IMG/VR virus record: IMGVR_UViG_3300047554_000764
Location: 1 to 57,139 of that record
Length of the DNA: 57,139 bases
Direction: 5' to 3' (one strand)
Source: a virus
Positions 1 to 8,675 of this stretch are shown piece after piece. The first letter of the stretch is position 1. Each line of letters begins with the position of its first letter. The notes under the pieces were generated by a model, which saw only the letters and a list, made by a program, of their open reading frames with translations, had not been told where the DNA came from and did not search any database. The position numbers were made by a program, and so were the translations under genes.

Positions 1-2672
1 ATTCTTTCTTTTGAAAGCATTTCTTGACGTTTTAGTTCAAGTTTACTTTGCTCAGAAGCTTGTCTATTAACCTCTCTTTCTCTTGATAATGCTTGATCTG
101 CTTCTTTTGCATTCTTCTTATCAAGATATTCCAAGGTATCAATATAGTCATTCTGAGCATTTGCATCGCGATCCTGCATTGCTGTATAACCAGCAGAGCG
201 AATTTCAGCAACTCTTTCATCAGATTCTCTGTCAAGAGCTTTTTGTTCTGCGTCAAATTTAAGCTTAGCTTCAAGACGTTTAGTTTCACCTTCTTGACGC
301 ATTTTCTCAGCTTCTTGCATTGATTGCATTTCTTGTTGTTTAGCTTTTGTAGTTTTATCTTCAATAGATTTCATAACATGAGTAATCTCAGCCATAGAGT
401 CTGCCTTGATAATGTTACCTAAATCATAAATAGAAGCACCTGATGTATTATTAGAAACAGCAAGAGAGCGAATTTGCTCAATAACTTGTCTCTGATTAAC
501 CTTAGTTGTAATAAAAATATTCAAGTCTCTAGCTAATAATTCTGTACCATTGATTTCAAAGTTAACCTTTTCATCCATAGTAGTCAAATATTGTAACCTT
601 AAACTTGGTTTTGTTGAGTGATAATATTGACTTAAGTCTGTTCTCATCTGGTGTACACGAGGCATTAAATATTCTGAATGCTGTGTAAAATAAGGTTCAG
701 TTTGAGAATAACTCATGTTTATTGCTTGCTCAATTCCTTGTGCTGTTTCTTGTGCATTAACAGCTCCCATACGCTGAGGTGATAATCCAATAGCCTCAAA
801 GCATTGATTCTTAAAGTAATTAGAAAGTTGAATACGTGACATCAAACGATTAGTCTGTTCAAGATTCAATACCTGATAATGTTGGAAGTTTAAAGCATTT
901 TCTGTGTTTGTAATAGAAGTATCCAATGGCAACATCTGGAAGTTCTTCATTGCAACATATGCTTTAGAAAAATTATCTTTACCCCAGTCTTCACCCATTG
1001 AGTGACGTGGTAACGCATTCTGATCTAACATGATAACTGTACCTAATTCATCTACAAGGATATCAGCTATTTGATTATTCACTAAGTTATAACCTACCTG
1101 ATAAGGTTTCATCTTGTCTACAAGAGACATTGACTTTGTATTTCTATCTGAGAATACAGCACCTTCTACAGGAAGTTTACAACCATATAATGTAAAATCT
1201 CCTTTAAACTGGAAACGAATAGGTTTTACATCAAGATACATTGGAGCAAATCCAAAGATATCATGATTGCCATAGTAAGCTGGTCTATTAGGACCAATCT
1301 TGACACCACCCCAAGTTTCATTAATCCAGATCCAATCAATGTGTTCACCATATACTAATGTTTCTCTATTTTTGTTTTTGATAACTGTAGTGTCATAAAC
1401 TGGTTTATCTGTAACCTTGTATGTTTCATCTACAATCATATCTACTAATACGCCTGTCTGATCAATTTTAGACAGATGGCCAACCATTCTTTGTGATTTC
1501 CAGTATACAGTAGTTACACGCAACATACCCATGTCTTTAAATTCTTGCAAGTCTTCTGACTCATTTAAGATTTTAAAGATGATGTCATCACCTGTGTTCA
1601 TGTGCATTTCACTAGCACTCAAAAACTGACGCATTCCAAGAGATGGACCATTTGTGTTCCACTCATATGATCTTGTTCCATCATAGAAAGACCCATCATT
1701 TTGCACGCCTGGCAAATTATAACCTGCAGATTTTACAGGATAAATAGCCTCAAGACTATGCATTTGGTCTTCGTCCATCATGTATCCATATTTGTCAATG
1801 ACATCAGCCAATGTAAGAAGATCTACTCTACCAACCCAGTTAGATTGTGAGATGTATCTTGCTTCAGGAGATTTATGATAGAAAGTTAATAAAGGATTCC
1901 ACAATTCAATCTCATAGTCATCCTCATTCATTTTGAAATGCCAGAACTCTCTGTCTGTAATAAGCATGTCGCGGAAAGCCAAGTTTTCTAATTCTTTCAT
2001 AGAAAATCTTTCTTCATCAACATTATGTTGGTGAGTAGCCCATTCTTCAACTAAAGATCTGTAGTCTTTTTTAAAGAACTCTTCAATTTCAGGTAAGGAC
2101 TTTAAAGACTCAGGAGCCATCATTTGCTGAGCTTGTGCTGCTTGTTCTTCATCCTCAAGATTAAGACCCATTTTTTCAATGGTCTCTTGCATCTTCTTTT
2201 CAGCTCTGGCAACAAGCACCTCTTCTACCATTGCACGTTTTGCCTCTATCATTTCATTATATGATAGGTCATCTACAGCTCTGTAAGTGATTTTGTCATT
2301 TCTTTTTGCAAATTCACCTGTGAGAACATTGATAACGTTTGGTACAATTGGAAAGAACTTGAGTTCAAATGCACTCTGATCTTCTTTTGTAAGAACATCA
2401 ATTAATTCAGCAACTTCATTGTCTTCTTCAACAATGTAGTCTGATTTATCAATAATACCATTCGCAAGCTTGTAGTTCTTGAGCAATCTTCTAGCATTTC
2501 TGCGTATTTGCTTTAGACCTTGCATTTCAAACCAGTCTAGGTTCCATGCACCCCAAGCCTCATCTTTTTCTTTTCTGCGCAAAAACTGAATAGGTTGAGT
2601 CAGAGTACCCATTTTATTGTGCTCTGCCTTTGCCCCATTCTTAATCTGCATTGCGTTTACTATTGTTGGCAT
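1..2672 (-). CDS. Portal protein, crAss-like (3' end cut by window edge)
   Basis: The open frame starts at the ATG at 2672-2670 on the minus strand and stays open for about 890 codons to the window edge, so the C-terminus is missing. The portal forms the dodecameric ring at the capsid vertex through which TerL pumps DNA. The assignment rests on position (directly upstream of TerL, 25 nt apart, same strand), on large size, and on overall resemblance to crAss-like portals. The first ~770 residues are mixed alpha/beta with many aromatic residues. From about residue 770 to the edge the protein is an uninterrupted Gln/Glu/Lys/Arg-rich coiled coil. I chose this start because it is the first ATG after an in-frame break just beyond TerL. 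Family is inferred, not searched. Confidence 0.82.
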   Translation of the reverse strand, partial: MPTIVNAMQIKNGAKAEHNKMGTLTQPIQFLRRKEKDEAWGAWNLDWFEMQGLKQIRRNARRLLKNYKLANGIIDKSDYIVEEDNEVAELIDVLTKEDQSAFELKFFPIVPNVINVLTGEFAKRNDKITYRAVDDLSYNEMIEAKRAMVEEVLVARAEKKMQETIEKMGLNLEDEEQAAQAQQMMAPESLKSLPEIEEFFKKDYRSLVEEWATHQHNVDEERFSMKELENLAFRDMLITDREFWHFKMNEDDYEIELWNPLLTFYHKSPEARYISQSNWVGRVDLLTLADVIDKYGYMMDEDQMHSLEAIYPVKSAGYNLPGVQNDGSFYDGTRSYEWNTNGPSLGMRQFLSASEMHMNTGDDIIFKILNESEDLQEFKDMGMLRVTTVYWKSQRMVGHLSKIDQTGVLVDMIVDETYKVTDKPVYDTTVIKNKNRETLVYGEHIDWIWINETWGGVKIGPNRPAYYGNHDIFGFAPMYLDVKPIRFQFKGDFTLYGCKLPVEGAVFSDRNTKSMSLVDKMKPYQVGYNLVNNQIADILVDELGTVIMLDQNALPRHSMGEDWGKDNFSKAYVAMKNFQMLPLDTSITNTENALNFQHYQVLNLEQTNRLMSRIQLSNYFKNQCFEAIGLSPQRMGAVNAQETAQGIEQAINMSYSQTEPYFTQHSEYLMPRVHQMRTDLSQYYHSTKPSLRLQYLTTMDEKVNFEINGTELLARDLNIFITTKVNQRQVIEQIRSLAVSNNTSGASIYDLGNIIKADSMAEITHVMKSIEDKTTKAKQQEMQSMQEAEKMRQEGETKRLEAKLKFDAEQKALDRESDERVAEIRSAGYTAMQDRDANAQNDYIDTLEYLDKKNAKEADQALSREREVNRQASEQSKLELKRQEMLSKER

Positions 2673-2697
2673 ATCTTGCTTATTTACTTTTTAGTTA

Positions 2698-4896
2698 TTA
2701 TCTAATGTTTTTGAAAGGATTTCTTGGCTTTCTCAACGCTGTAGATGATGAGTTTTCATTCCCAAAATGACGGAAAGGGCTCACTCTTAATTTAGCATTT
2801 TTATTTGATTTATCCAAATTACCCTCTTCTCTTTCAACCCTCTTTGAATACCCTCTATTTGATTCCTGAACTTTGGCGAAAGCTACCAAAGCACAAAAAG
2901 CCACAAGTCTATCCACGTTAAGTCCTTCTTTATAAGCTGCCATCTCTTTAAGCAACATTATATCAGGAATTCTTTCTATACCATATGAGGTTTTTACAAT
3001 TGTTCCATCTGCCATGGTCTCAACATCTAGTTCTTCTTCTAGGAACTGTATGGCATATGATATAAGATTTGTTTTAAAAAGTGTACCAACGTTTCTCCAT
3101 CCATATTCTTGGTAAACATTAGTATTACTTGAAAGTTCTTTTAAGAAAAGAATTTGACTTTTTGGTACAAGATACTTTTGTTTTCTTCTGGAAATCATGT
3201 ACTGGATAAATAAACTAATGTTATTCTCCACAATTGTCCAAGCATTATACAACTCAATTATCATTTCTAGACGTTCATGTGTCTTGTTCAGGTCATCAAA
3301 ACGACCACACCATGATGCCACAATTCTATCTCTTTCAATATGTTGTTCTATAGTTCCGTCAGCTTTGTGTCTTGTTATTTCCTGAGCTGTCTTGTATACA
3401 AAAATAGAACATAATGAATCTGATGTTGTTGTCTTACCTTCTGACACAGGGTCAATTGACGCGTAATACATTCCAAACTGTGGATCTTTTACAGGTCTTT
3501 CATATATAACAACAACTCCTTCTTTATCAACTGTTTTTGGAGAAATTGGAAACTCACTGATAGGTAGTTTTCTTGATTCGCGAATTGCAATCTTACCATC
3601 TTCTTTTCTGTCCAGTTCTACAAATTCTCTAAAGTATTCTTGATCTTCAATTCTTCTTATTTGTTTTGTGACAAGATGTAATGGAAACTTGGATACTTTC
3701 CTATATGCAAAAGCTTCTTCAATGTTAATTGGCTTCTGAGAAATACGTAATTGATAATCTTCAGGTTTAAGGTTTCTTTTCCATTCTTCACGTTCAGCAA
3801 GAATCATTTCTAAAGCTTTCTCTACCTGTGAGTTACCATATTCATCTATACAAGGAATCATTGACCATTGCTCAGGAATAAACAATCCACAATCTCCTAT
3901 TTCACCTTCAGCATTTATAAGGTTTGTTTTAACTGCAAGAACATCTTTGGAGATAGGATTCATGATCATTTCTTTCAAAGGTTCACATTGCTCCAAATCA
4001 CCCACTGATCCTGCTGCTACAAACATACCTGTATATGTCATACCAGATTTCATCGCAGGTAGCAAGTACTCTATAGTTTCATTCATTTTTGGGGCAATAC
4101 CAGCCTCCTCATGAAAGAATAATGTACAAGGTCCCCCTACACCATTAGTAGGATCTTTTTCTAACGCCAGACCAAATATAACAGACTTAAGACCAACGTC
4201 TCTTTTCTTACCTCCTTGGTTAACTTCAATCTTTTGTTCCCAGTTCAATACTTTATCTGGATTACATGGTCTATACCATGCAGTATGTGTATTCAAGAAG
4301 TTTCTATATTCTTCAAGAAAACGCCAAGTACCTTTCTCATTGATATAGTCTTTTAAAGATCCTGCCATTTTGTTGATAGCACCCTCTTCAAAATAGAAGA
4401 GATTTATCATTTTACCAGCATGAAAATATGAAGACGCAATCTGACGTTTCTTTAATATGGCAGCATGTTTAGAAGAATGCTTTGCAATTTCTTCATACAA
4501 AGCCATGTGATACTGTGCATCACGTACATCAGGGAACGTAAACTTTGCAACCTCTTTGTTATAGATTGGTAAAAAGTTTACCCACATGTAGTAATCTCTA
4601 GTTAAAAACCAAGTTTTAGAACCATTTTTATAAATGGCTCCTTTTCTACATTTTACTTTTTGGTCATCCCAATATAACACATAATCCTTTGACCTGAAAG
4701 GAGCAGTGCAAAAAACTTTATATTTGTTAAATGCTCTTGCTTCTTTATTGAATAGTAAAGATGTTTTATCAAATTCATATTGGCCAGGTTCTTTAAACAC
4801 AGACCATAAGAATTCTACATACTCTTCTTTTGTTTCAAAAACAGTTGTAGACCATTCTGCTGTCACAGCATCATATGTTGGAATCTCTAAATACAT
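2698..4896 (-). CDS. terL: Terminase large subunit
   Basis: The packaging motor ATPase and headful nuclease, 732 aa, a normal length for crAss-like TerL. In the ATPase domain a deviant Walker A-like stretch lies at about 149-157 (KKRQIASSY), and the Walker B with catalytic glutamate is FFHEEAG at 260-266. The RNase H-like nuclease follows. Its first aspartate is D482 in YYASIDP, a second acid is E557 in TIVENN, and the final aspartate is D662 in NVDRLVAF. TerL binds the portal, cuts the concatemer and translocates DNA into the prohead. It lies just upstream of the portal gene in the direction of transcription and 2 nt from the small gene before it, so the left arm is one transcription unit. 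No small terminase is recognisable nearby. Confidence 0.95.
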   Translation of the reverse strand: MYLEIPTYDAVTAEWSTTVFETKEEYVEFLWSVFKEPGQYEFDKTSLLFNKEARAFNKYKVFCTAPFRSKDYVLYWDDQKVKCRKGAIYKNGSKTWFLTRDYYMWVNFLPIYNKEVAKFTFPDVRDAQYHMALYEEIAKHSSKHAAILKKRQIASSYFHAGKMINLFYFEEGAINKMAGSLKDYINEKGTWRFLEEYRNFLNTHTAWYRPCNPDKVLNWEQKIEVNQGGKKRDVGLKSVIFGLALEKDPTNGVGGPCTLFFHEEAGIAPKMNETIEYLLPAMKSGMTYTGMFVAAGSVGDLEQCEPLKEMIMNPISKDVLAVKTNLINAEGEIGDCGLFIPEQWSMIPCIDEYGNSQVEKALEMILAEREEWKRNLKPEDYQLRISQKPINIEEAFAYRKVSKFPLHLVTKQIRRIEDQEYFREFVELDRKEDGKIAIRESRKLPISEFPISPKTVDKEGVVVIYERPVKDPQFGMYYASIDPVSEGKTTTSDSLCSIFVYKTAQEITRHKADGTIEQHIERDRIVASWCGRFDDLNKTHERLEMIIELYNAWTIVENNISLFIQYMISRRKQKYLVPKSQILFLKELSSNTNVYQEYGWRNVGTLFKTNLISYAIQFLEEELDVETMADGTIVKTSYGIERIPDIMLLKEMAAYKEGLNVDRLVAFCALVAFAKVQESNRGYSKRVEREEGNLDKSNKNAKLRVSPFRHFGNENSSSTALRKPRNPFKNIR

Positions 4897-4898
4897 TT

Positions 4899-5114
4899 TT
4901 AATCTTTAGGTTCTTCTACTATTAGTTTTAAAGTGTGTCCATCACTATAATTCCAGATTCTCTGTTTTACAACATAGACATCTGAGCCAAGAGAAATCCA
5001 GTCACCTTTAAGTGGAGTATTCTTTACATTTCTGCTTATCAAATATCCATCTGTAATATGAACAATTTCTACTCTTGTTGTTCTAATTCTTTCCAGTTCC
5101 TCGTGTAAGCTCAT
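4899..5114 (-). CDS. Small hypothetical protein
   Basis: A 71-aa soluble protein, N-terminally helical and charged, then beta-strand-like, ending EEPKD. No family recognised. Its start overlaps the end of the gene at 5083-5328 by 32 nt and it ends 2 nt before terL, so it is embedded in the packaging operon. The position just upstream of TerL could suit a small terminase or a packaging accessory, but nothing in the sequence (no clear HTH) supports that. Confidence 0.6.
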   Translation of the reverse strand: MSLHEELERIRTTRVEIVHITDGYLISRNVKNTPLKGDWISLGSDVYVVKQRIWNYSDGHTLKLIVEEPKD

Positions 5115-5328
5115 TCATTTTAGTTTTATCTCCATCAGTTTTGATGATGAGTTCATGAATTACTTTAATATCTTTTGCTCTTATAATAGCACGTGTAGGT
5201 TTTGTACCATTCCAGTATGCAAAATAATCATCCCTGTGAAATCCATTCCAGGTTTGTGTGTGGTGGTTAAAATGAAACAACCAGTGGTATAATGCGTCTT
5301 CCATAATTTTTCTTTTATCCTTGATCAT
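5083..5328 (-). CDS. Small hypothetical protein, packaging operon
   Basis: An 81-aa protein rich in aromatic and histidine residues in its first half (HWLFHFNHH), basic overall. I start it at the ATG at 5328, which overlaps the previous stop by 14 nt; the frame is open further upstream to 5664 but that part is an out-of-frame shadow of the well-formed 171-aa gene. Its last 32 nt overlap the next gene. No family recognised. Tight coupling on both sides argues that it is translated together with the packaging genes. Confidence 0.62.
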   Translation of the reverse strand: MIKDKRKIMEDALYHWLFHFNHHTQTWNGFHRDDYFAYWNGTKPTRAIIRAKDIKVIHELIIKTDGDKTKMNELTRGTGKN

Positions 5329-5830
5329 ACGCAAGGTGTTGGCCTCCTCGTACCTGACTCTTCTGCTCTTCCATGAGATCTTTGTACGCCCCTTTGAACG
5401 ATAGACGTATTTGCTCAAACTTTGCCGCAGCATTAACAAGAGAATTGATGTTACCATCCCTACCGTGTTCAATACTGGTAGTTTCCATATACTTCGCCAA
5501 ACGGTCAAGCATGTGTTTGATACCCATAAACGCCCTGTACGTAGGGGTTTCATAAAGTTTTTTACATAGCTCAAGAGCTGCCAAAATTGCGTCATCCTCA
5601 GTAGAAAAGTCCACATTAAGTTGCGAAAGAATAAGTTCTTCTTTTTCATTTTCTGGAGTGTCAAAAAAAGGGTTCATATCTGGATTAGGACATGTCATGT
5701 AAAACAGGTACATGTAAACTGTCATGTAGTTTTCAGGATACTCATCCATAATCCTTTTTAAAAAATTCAAAGTGTAGCAATGTTCTGTAGGAACCACAAC
5801 ACCATTTTGTAAATCAAAAATCTTTACCAT
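5315..5830 (-). CDS. Conserved-looking protein of the packaging operon, unknown function
   Basis: 171 aa, acidic and largely helical, with no membrane segment or metal motif. The gene begins with an ATG that overlaps the stop of the upstream PD-(D/E)XK nuclease gene (TAATG type), and its last 14 nt overlap the following gene. A protein of this size between nuclease and TerL is common in crAss-like left arms, but I cannot name a function. The start is firm because of the 1-nt coupling. Confidence 0.72.
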   Translation of the reverse strand: MVKIFDLQNGVVVPTEHCYTLNFLKRIMDEYPENYMTVYMYLFYMTCPNPDMNPFFDTPENEKEELILSQLNVDFSTEDDAILAALELCKKLYETPTYRAFMGIKHMLDRLAKYMETTSIEHGRDGNINSLVNAAAKFEQIRLSFKGAYKDLMEEQKSQVRGGQHLAYDQG

Positions 5831-6675
5831 TAGTTCTTCTTTTTAAAAAATTTAGAAGGGTTCTCCTTGTAGTACATCATAATTGAAAGTACTTCATCTT
5901 TTAAGTATGGTAACTCATAAGGTACAATTTCTTTAATGATAGGTTCTCCTTCAGCGTTTAACTTAGAAATTGGATATCCAAATTCATCTTTTTCGTCTTC
6001 TTCTTCAAATATGATATGATGAATAGTAAGCTTTCCTGGTTTTAATTGTGGATTGTGCTTAAGAATCATATACATATAAATTGATAACTGCAAATTGTAA
6101 TGATTAAGATTGCAATCATCAAGATGAGAAACAGGCGCATTCATTTTCTGAGAAATTCCTTCCCAGTTTTTAAATGATTCAGCTTTGATTTCTTTATTTG
6201 TTTTGTAGTCTGTTATATGAACAAATCCATTTGCTACTTCAACTAAATCACTTTGACCACAAATACCAGCTGATCTTAGATAGACCATATGTTCTGGGTA
6301 GATGCCATCCATCAATTTTTGTGAAGGTGCTACTTTTAAACCATTCTCATCTGTCATTGGTTTGATTACAGGAAGAGTAGCATCATATCTTACAATGGTG
6401 TCACAATTTGTGATATCTGTTTCTCTTTGATCGTGATACCAATTACCTAGTGTACATGCTCTATCAGATTCTTTTTTCCAAACCTCCTGAATCTGTTCCA
6501 CTGTCATACCAAACCACTTGCTCTTTTTGTTGCTTGCTGATTTTTTAGCAATGCTATTTGAATCAAATGGTTGTTTTAAACCACCTATCAAGGTTGTAAC
6601 ACTAATCCATTTTGTGGTATCATTTGGATCAACAGATGTGTAACTGTGGGTTTTAGGTTCAAATACTAAACTCAT
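5830..6675 (-). CDS. PD-(D/E)XK nuclease, RecB/Cas4-like
   Basis: A 281-aa predicted DNA exonuclease or endonuclease of the RecB-like PD-(D/E)XK superfamily. Visible core: a histidine in LGNWYH (about 76-81), D143 in GQSDLVEV, then the D-x-K pair in ITDYKTN (D156, K158), then the downstream QLSIY (196-200), the QxxxY helix typical of Cas4/AddB-like enzymes. The C-terminal third is acidic with a Lys-rich tail. It lies in the packaging arm, separate from the second PD-(D/E)XK nuclease in the replication arm at 44054, so it may trim DNA ends during packaging or act in recombination. That role is inference; the fold call is good. Confidence 0.78.
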   Translation of the reverse strand: MSLVFEPKTHSYTSVDPNDTTKWISVTTLIGGLKQPFDSNSIAKKSASNKKSKWFGMTVEQIQEVWKKESDRACTLGNWYHDQRETDITNCDTIVRYDATLPVIKPMTDENGLKVAPSQKLMDGIYPEHMVYLRSAGICGQSDLVEVANGFVHITDYKTNKEIKAESFKNWEGISQKMNAPVSHLDDCNLNHYNLQLSIYMYMILKHNPQLKPGKLTIHHIIFEEEDEKDEFGYPISKLNAEGEPIIKEIVPYELPYLKDEVLSIMMYYKENPSKFFKKKN

Positions 6676-6681
6676 TTTGTC

Positions 6682-7002
6682 TTATTTTTGGTTTATACTT
6701 GCTCTAATAAGATCTTCTTCTTGCTGTGTAGTTACAGCTTTCCAAAATCCTTTAGGGCATTCAGAAGAAAGGGATCTTGTCTTTAATCTCAAAGAACATC
6801 CACATTCTTTACAACAAGGTTGTGTACCAACAACAGCACACTGATCACCTTTAAGGTCAATGTAAGGACACTTAATACACACTTCATTTCTGCTATATGC
6901 AATTTCTTCAATGTGTTCTTTTTTAAAGATGTTGTTTCTAACACCTTCAAAAATCTTGCCCTTTTCTTTCCAGATTTTAATCGCGTTGTTCAACATTATC
7001 AA
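6682..7002 (-). CDS. Cysteine-rich zinc-binding small protein
   Basis: 106 aa with eight cysteines in the central half (C42, C45, C55, C63, C64, C67, C69, C82), spaced like a treble-clef or double zinc ribbon and followed by the signature PKGFW. No catalytic residues are evident, so a structural or nucleic-acid-binding role is likely. It overlaps the IHF-like gene by 26 nt and ends 6 nt before the nuclease gene. The start could be M1 or M3 (MLNNAIK); nothing separates them. Confidence 0.72.
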   Translation of the reverse strand: MIMLNNAIKIWKEKGKIFEGVRNNIFKKEHIEEIAYSRNEVCIKCPYIDLKGDQCAVVGTQPCCKECGCSLRLKTRSLSSECPKGFWKAVTTQQEEDLIRASINQK

Positions 7003-7369
7003 TATAGTTTTGTTTAAGTTTTTTTACTTCTTCTTTTCTTACATTCTCTTGGTCCATAAATTCAAGAATAGATTTATATTTTTCTATATCTGCTTTTACC
7101 TCAAGAGAAGTCTCATACATGCCAATAGATTCAGAAGCATCAATTTTATTTAAGAACGCTTCATATTTTTCAAGTTTCTTTTCTACACGTTGTCTTTTAA
7201 GCACAAATGTTCCCATATTAGGAACATTCACAAAGCTATGATTTACTGCAGACAATTTCTTTTGCACGCTTCTGTAAAAAAAAGCTACAATATCATCTAC
7301 AACAAGATGATCTAATCCAAGTGCTTCTGAAGTTATCTTGGATATTTCCTTACGCTTTGTTGGATTCAA
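6977..7369 (-). CDS. IHF/HU-like DNA-binding protein
   Basis: 130 aa. The N-terminal helices are followed at 46-58 by FVNVPNMGTFVLK, which matches the beta-strand entry to the DNA-gripping arms of HU/IHF (compare the INIPGLGTFKVK type). The C-terminal ~65 residues form a charged helical tail that HU does not have. IHF-like genes near TerL are a hallmark of crAss-like phages. Expected role: bending or compacting phage DNA during packaging or regulation. It overlaps genes on both sides (20 and 26 nt), so it is co-translated. Confidence 0.75.
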   Translation of the reverse strand: MNPTKRKEISKITSEALGLDHLVVDDIVAFFYRSVQKKLSAVNHSFVNVPNMGTFVLKRQRVEKKLEKYEAFLNKIDASESIGMYETSLEVKADIEKYKSILEFMDQENVRKEEVKKLKQNYIDNVEQRD

Positions 7370-7745
7370 GGGCTAAAATATTATAGTCTAACAATACGTT
7401 TCCTTTACCATAAATGCCAAGAGAAGGACTAATTTGTATTTGTCTCTTCCCATTGTTGATCTTTTGTACAATACCTCTTTTTTCTAATTTGGCCATTCTA
7501 TTGCGTACATTTTGTGCACGCACAGAGAACTCTTCCATTTCAATGTTTTTGTACAATTTTTTAGCAGCGGCATTGCAGAACTTTCCTAACTCAATAGGAC
7601 CCCACAACGCAAGTAAAGTCAATAGTTCAATATCAGAAGGAATTAAATGTTCTTTTTTAAAGAATATCAATTCTGTAATAATCTGATATTTAACCAAGTC
7701 GTAAGAGCTAACTCTAATCTTTTTTTGGACTCTGTTCACTTCCAT
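7350..7745 (-). CDS. Winged-helix DNA-binding protein
   Basis: 131 aa from the ATG at 7745. The frame is open to 7805, but that extension would run into the tRNA-like element ending at 7772, so the shorter start is preferred. The middle (SVRAQNVRNRMAKLEKRGIV) looks like the recognition helix and wing of a winged helix, followed by a beta hairpin with KRQIQISPS. It probably pairs functionally with the IHF-like protein immediately downstream (20-nt overlap). No specific family named. Confidence 0.65.
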   Translation of the reverse strand: MEVNRVQKKIRVSSYDLVKYQIITELIFFKKEHLIPSDIELLTLLALWGPIELGKFCNAAAKKLYKNIEMEEFSVRAQNVRNRMAKLEKRGIVQKINNGKRQIQISPSLGIYGKGNVLLDYNILALESNKA

Positions 7746-7771
7746 GGTTTTTAATTTTATTAATGTTATGT

Positions 7772-7907
7772 ACCATACACTCAGGATTTTCACCTGAACT
7801 TCCAATTCACATCAGACTTGCGAGTCTTTAGTATGCTGTCCCACCTTACAGCTTTGGAGTGCTTTTTTTACGCTTACACTAGTGCGGTACTGGCGACTTA
7901 TGCATGG
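7772..7907 (-). tRNA. Oversized tRNA-like element (anticodon not assignable)
   Basis: On the minus strand, CCATGCA at 7907-7901 pairs with TGTATGG at 7779-7773 as a 7-bp acceptor-like stem. The 3' part carries a T-arm-like hairpin (CAGG, 7-nt loop TGAAAAT, CCTG). Between them are two further perfect 5-bp hairpins (GCTGT/ACAGC and AGACT/AGTCT) and about 60 nt more than a normal tRNA. The T loop lacks the usual TTC. It could be a decayed tRNA, a tRNA with an intron, or another structured RNA. Position next to real tRNA genes supports a tRNA origin. Confidence 0.3.
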
Positions 7908-7922
7908 CATGCATTTTCTTTG

Positions 7923-7997
7923 TTGCGGGGGTAGGATTTGAACCTACGTTGTTTGGCTTATGAGACCAAGCTGGGACCTACTCCAGTCTACCCCGCC
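7923..7997 (-). tRNA. tRNA-Met (CAT)
   Basis: A cloverleaf reads from 7997 to 7923. The acceptor GGCGGGG pairs with CCCCGCA (top pair G1-A72 is a mismatch), the anticodon stem TTGGT/GCCAA frames loop CTCATAA with anticodon CAT, and T stem GTAGG/CCTAC frames TTCAAAT. The D arm is slightly irregular (CTGG/CCAG after four linker bases). CAT could be elongator Met or, if modified to lysidine, Ile; sequence alone does not decide. CCA is not encoded. Confidence 0.88.
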
Positions 7998-8003
7998 AAA
8001 CCT

Positions 8004-8258
8004 TTAATCCAGAATATTCTGAATCTTTGAAATGGTCTTCTGAGTACTACTAAGAATTTTCTTAGTGCGATCAGATTCTGCCATCAAATCATTAATTTGA
8101 TTGTTGACCATGTCAATATGTTTTTCTTGTTCTTCTTCCAAAGATTGCAAACTATGTAATGTAGTTACAAATCCTGAAAGAATGGCGTCTTTTCTTTCTT
8201 GAAAATCTCTTGATGAACTTGACGCGCCTGTTAACTTGTTAATGATGGTTTTTAACAT
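8004..8258 (-). CDS. Small coiled-coil protein
   Basis: 84 aa. After a Ser-rich stretch (residues 12-16) the rest is a single long amphipathic helix with heptad spacing (LQSLEEEQEKHIDMV, ILSSTQKTISKIQNIL), so a parallel coiled coil is likely. No membrane segment. It lies between tRNA-Met (6 nt away) and the GroES-like gene (18 nt) in the left-arm transcription unit. A structural or scaffold-like role is possible, but there is no direct evidence. Confidence 0.65.
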   Translation of the reverse strand: MLKTIINKLTGASSSSRDFQERKDAILSGFVTTLHSLQSLEEEQEKHIDMVNNQINDLMAESDRTKKILSSTQKTISKIQNILD

Positions 8259-8276
8259 AGCTTTTGTTTTAAGGGT

Positions 8277-8564
8277 TTACCATATGATTGCAATATCTCG
8301 TTCTGCAATCATTAATTTTAAATCATCTCCAATTGATACAACTCCTGCATTCTGTAATGAATACGTTTCAACAAATACTTTGTCTCCAGGTTGAACGATA
8401 GAAACCTCATCTCCAACAGCATATACTTCTAATGCTGTCCATTTTGCCATCATTTCAGCTTCCATCTGTGCTTCAGCTTCTGGTGATAACAATACTTTTG
8501 ATTCTGGTTTTTTTGGTTTGGTAAGCAACACCCTTGTTCCTACCAGCTTTTTGAATTCTGCCAT
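8277..8564 (-). CDS. GroES/Cpn10-like co-chaperonin
   Basis: 95 aa, the usual length of GroES (about 97). The N-terminus, with GTRVLLTKPKKPE followed by a strand, corresponds to the first beta-strand of Cpn10. The central VGDEVSIVQPGDKVFVE matches the conserved GDKV-type strand, and the C-terminus LMIAERDIAIIW matches the terminal (L)-hh-E-x-DIhA-hh strand. The mobile-loop region (about 18-40) is divergent and acidic. Phage GroES homologues (T4 gp31 is the model) re-tune host GroEL to fold the major capsid protein. Here it sits in the structural arm, which suits that role. Family call by eye; function inferred. Confidence 0.7.
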   Translation of the reverse strand: MAEFKKLVGTRVLLTKPKKPESKVLLSPEAEAQMEAEMMAKWTALEVYAVGDEVSIVQPGDKVFVETYSLQNAGVVSIGDDLKLMIAERDIAIIW

Positions 8565-8595
8565 TGTTTATTTATGTTTGGTTATTAAAAATTTG

Positions 8596-8668
8596 AGCCT
8601 TCTGTAGGAGTTGAACCCACAACCTGCTGAGTACAAATCAGCTGCTCTACCAATTGAGCTAAGAAGGC
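8596..8668 (-). tRNA. tRNA-Thr (TGT)
   Basis: A complete cloverleaf from 8668 to 8596. Acceptor GCCTTCT pairs perfectly with AGAAGGC, D arm AGCTCAATTGGTAGAGCA is canonical, anticodon stem GCTGA/TCAGC encloses TTTGTAC with anticodon TGT, and the T loop is TTCAACT. CCA is not encoded. It is 7 nt from tRNA-Arg, so the two are probably processed from one transcript. Confidence 0.95.
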
Positions 8669-8675
8669 TTGTTTG

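Noticed and set aside
32-364. A 110-codon open frame on the minus strand
   Set aside because: It is an out-of-frame shadow of the portal gene's coiled-coil region; the long portal frame through the same bases is far better.
5329-5664. N-terminal extension of the 81-aa gene
   Set aside because: It overlaps fully with the well-formed 171-aa gene in another frame and reads as a shadow; only the part after ATG 5328 looks coding.
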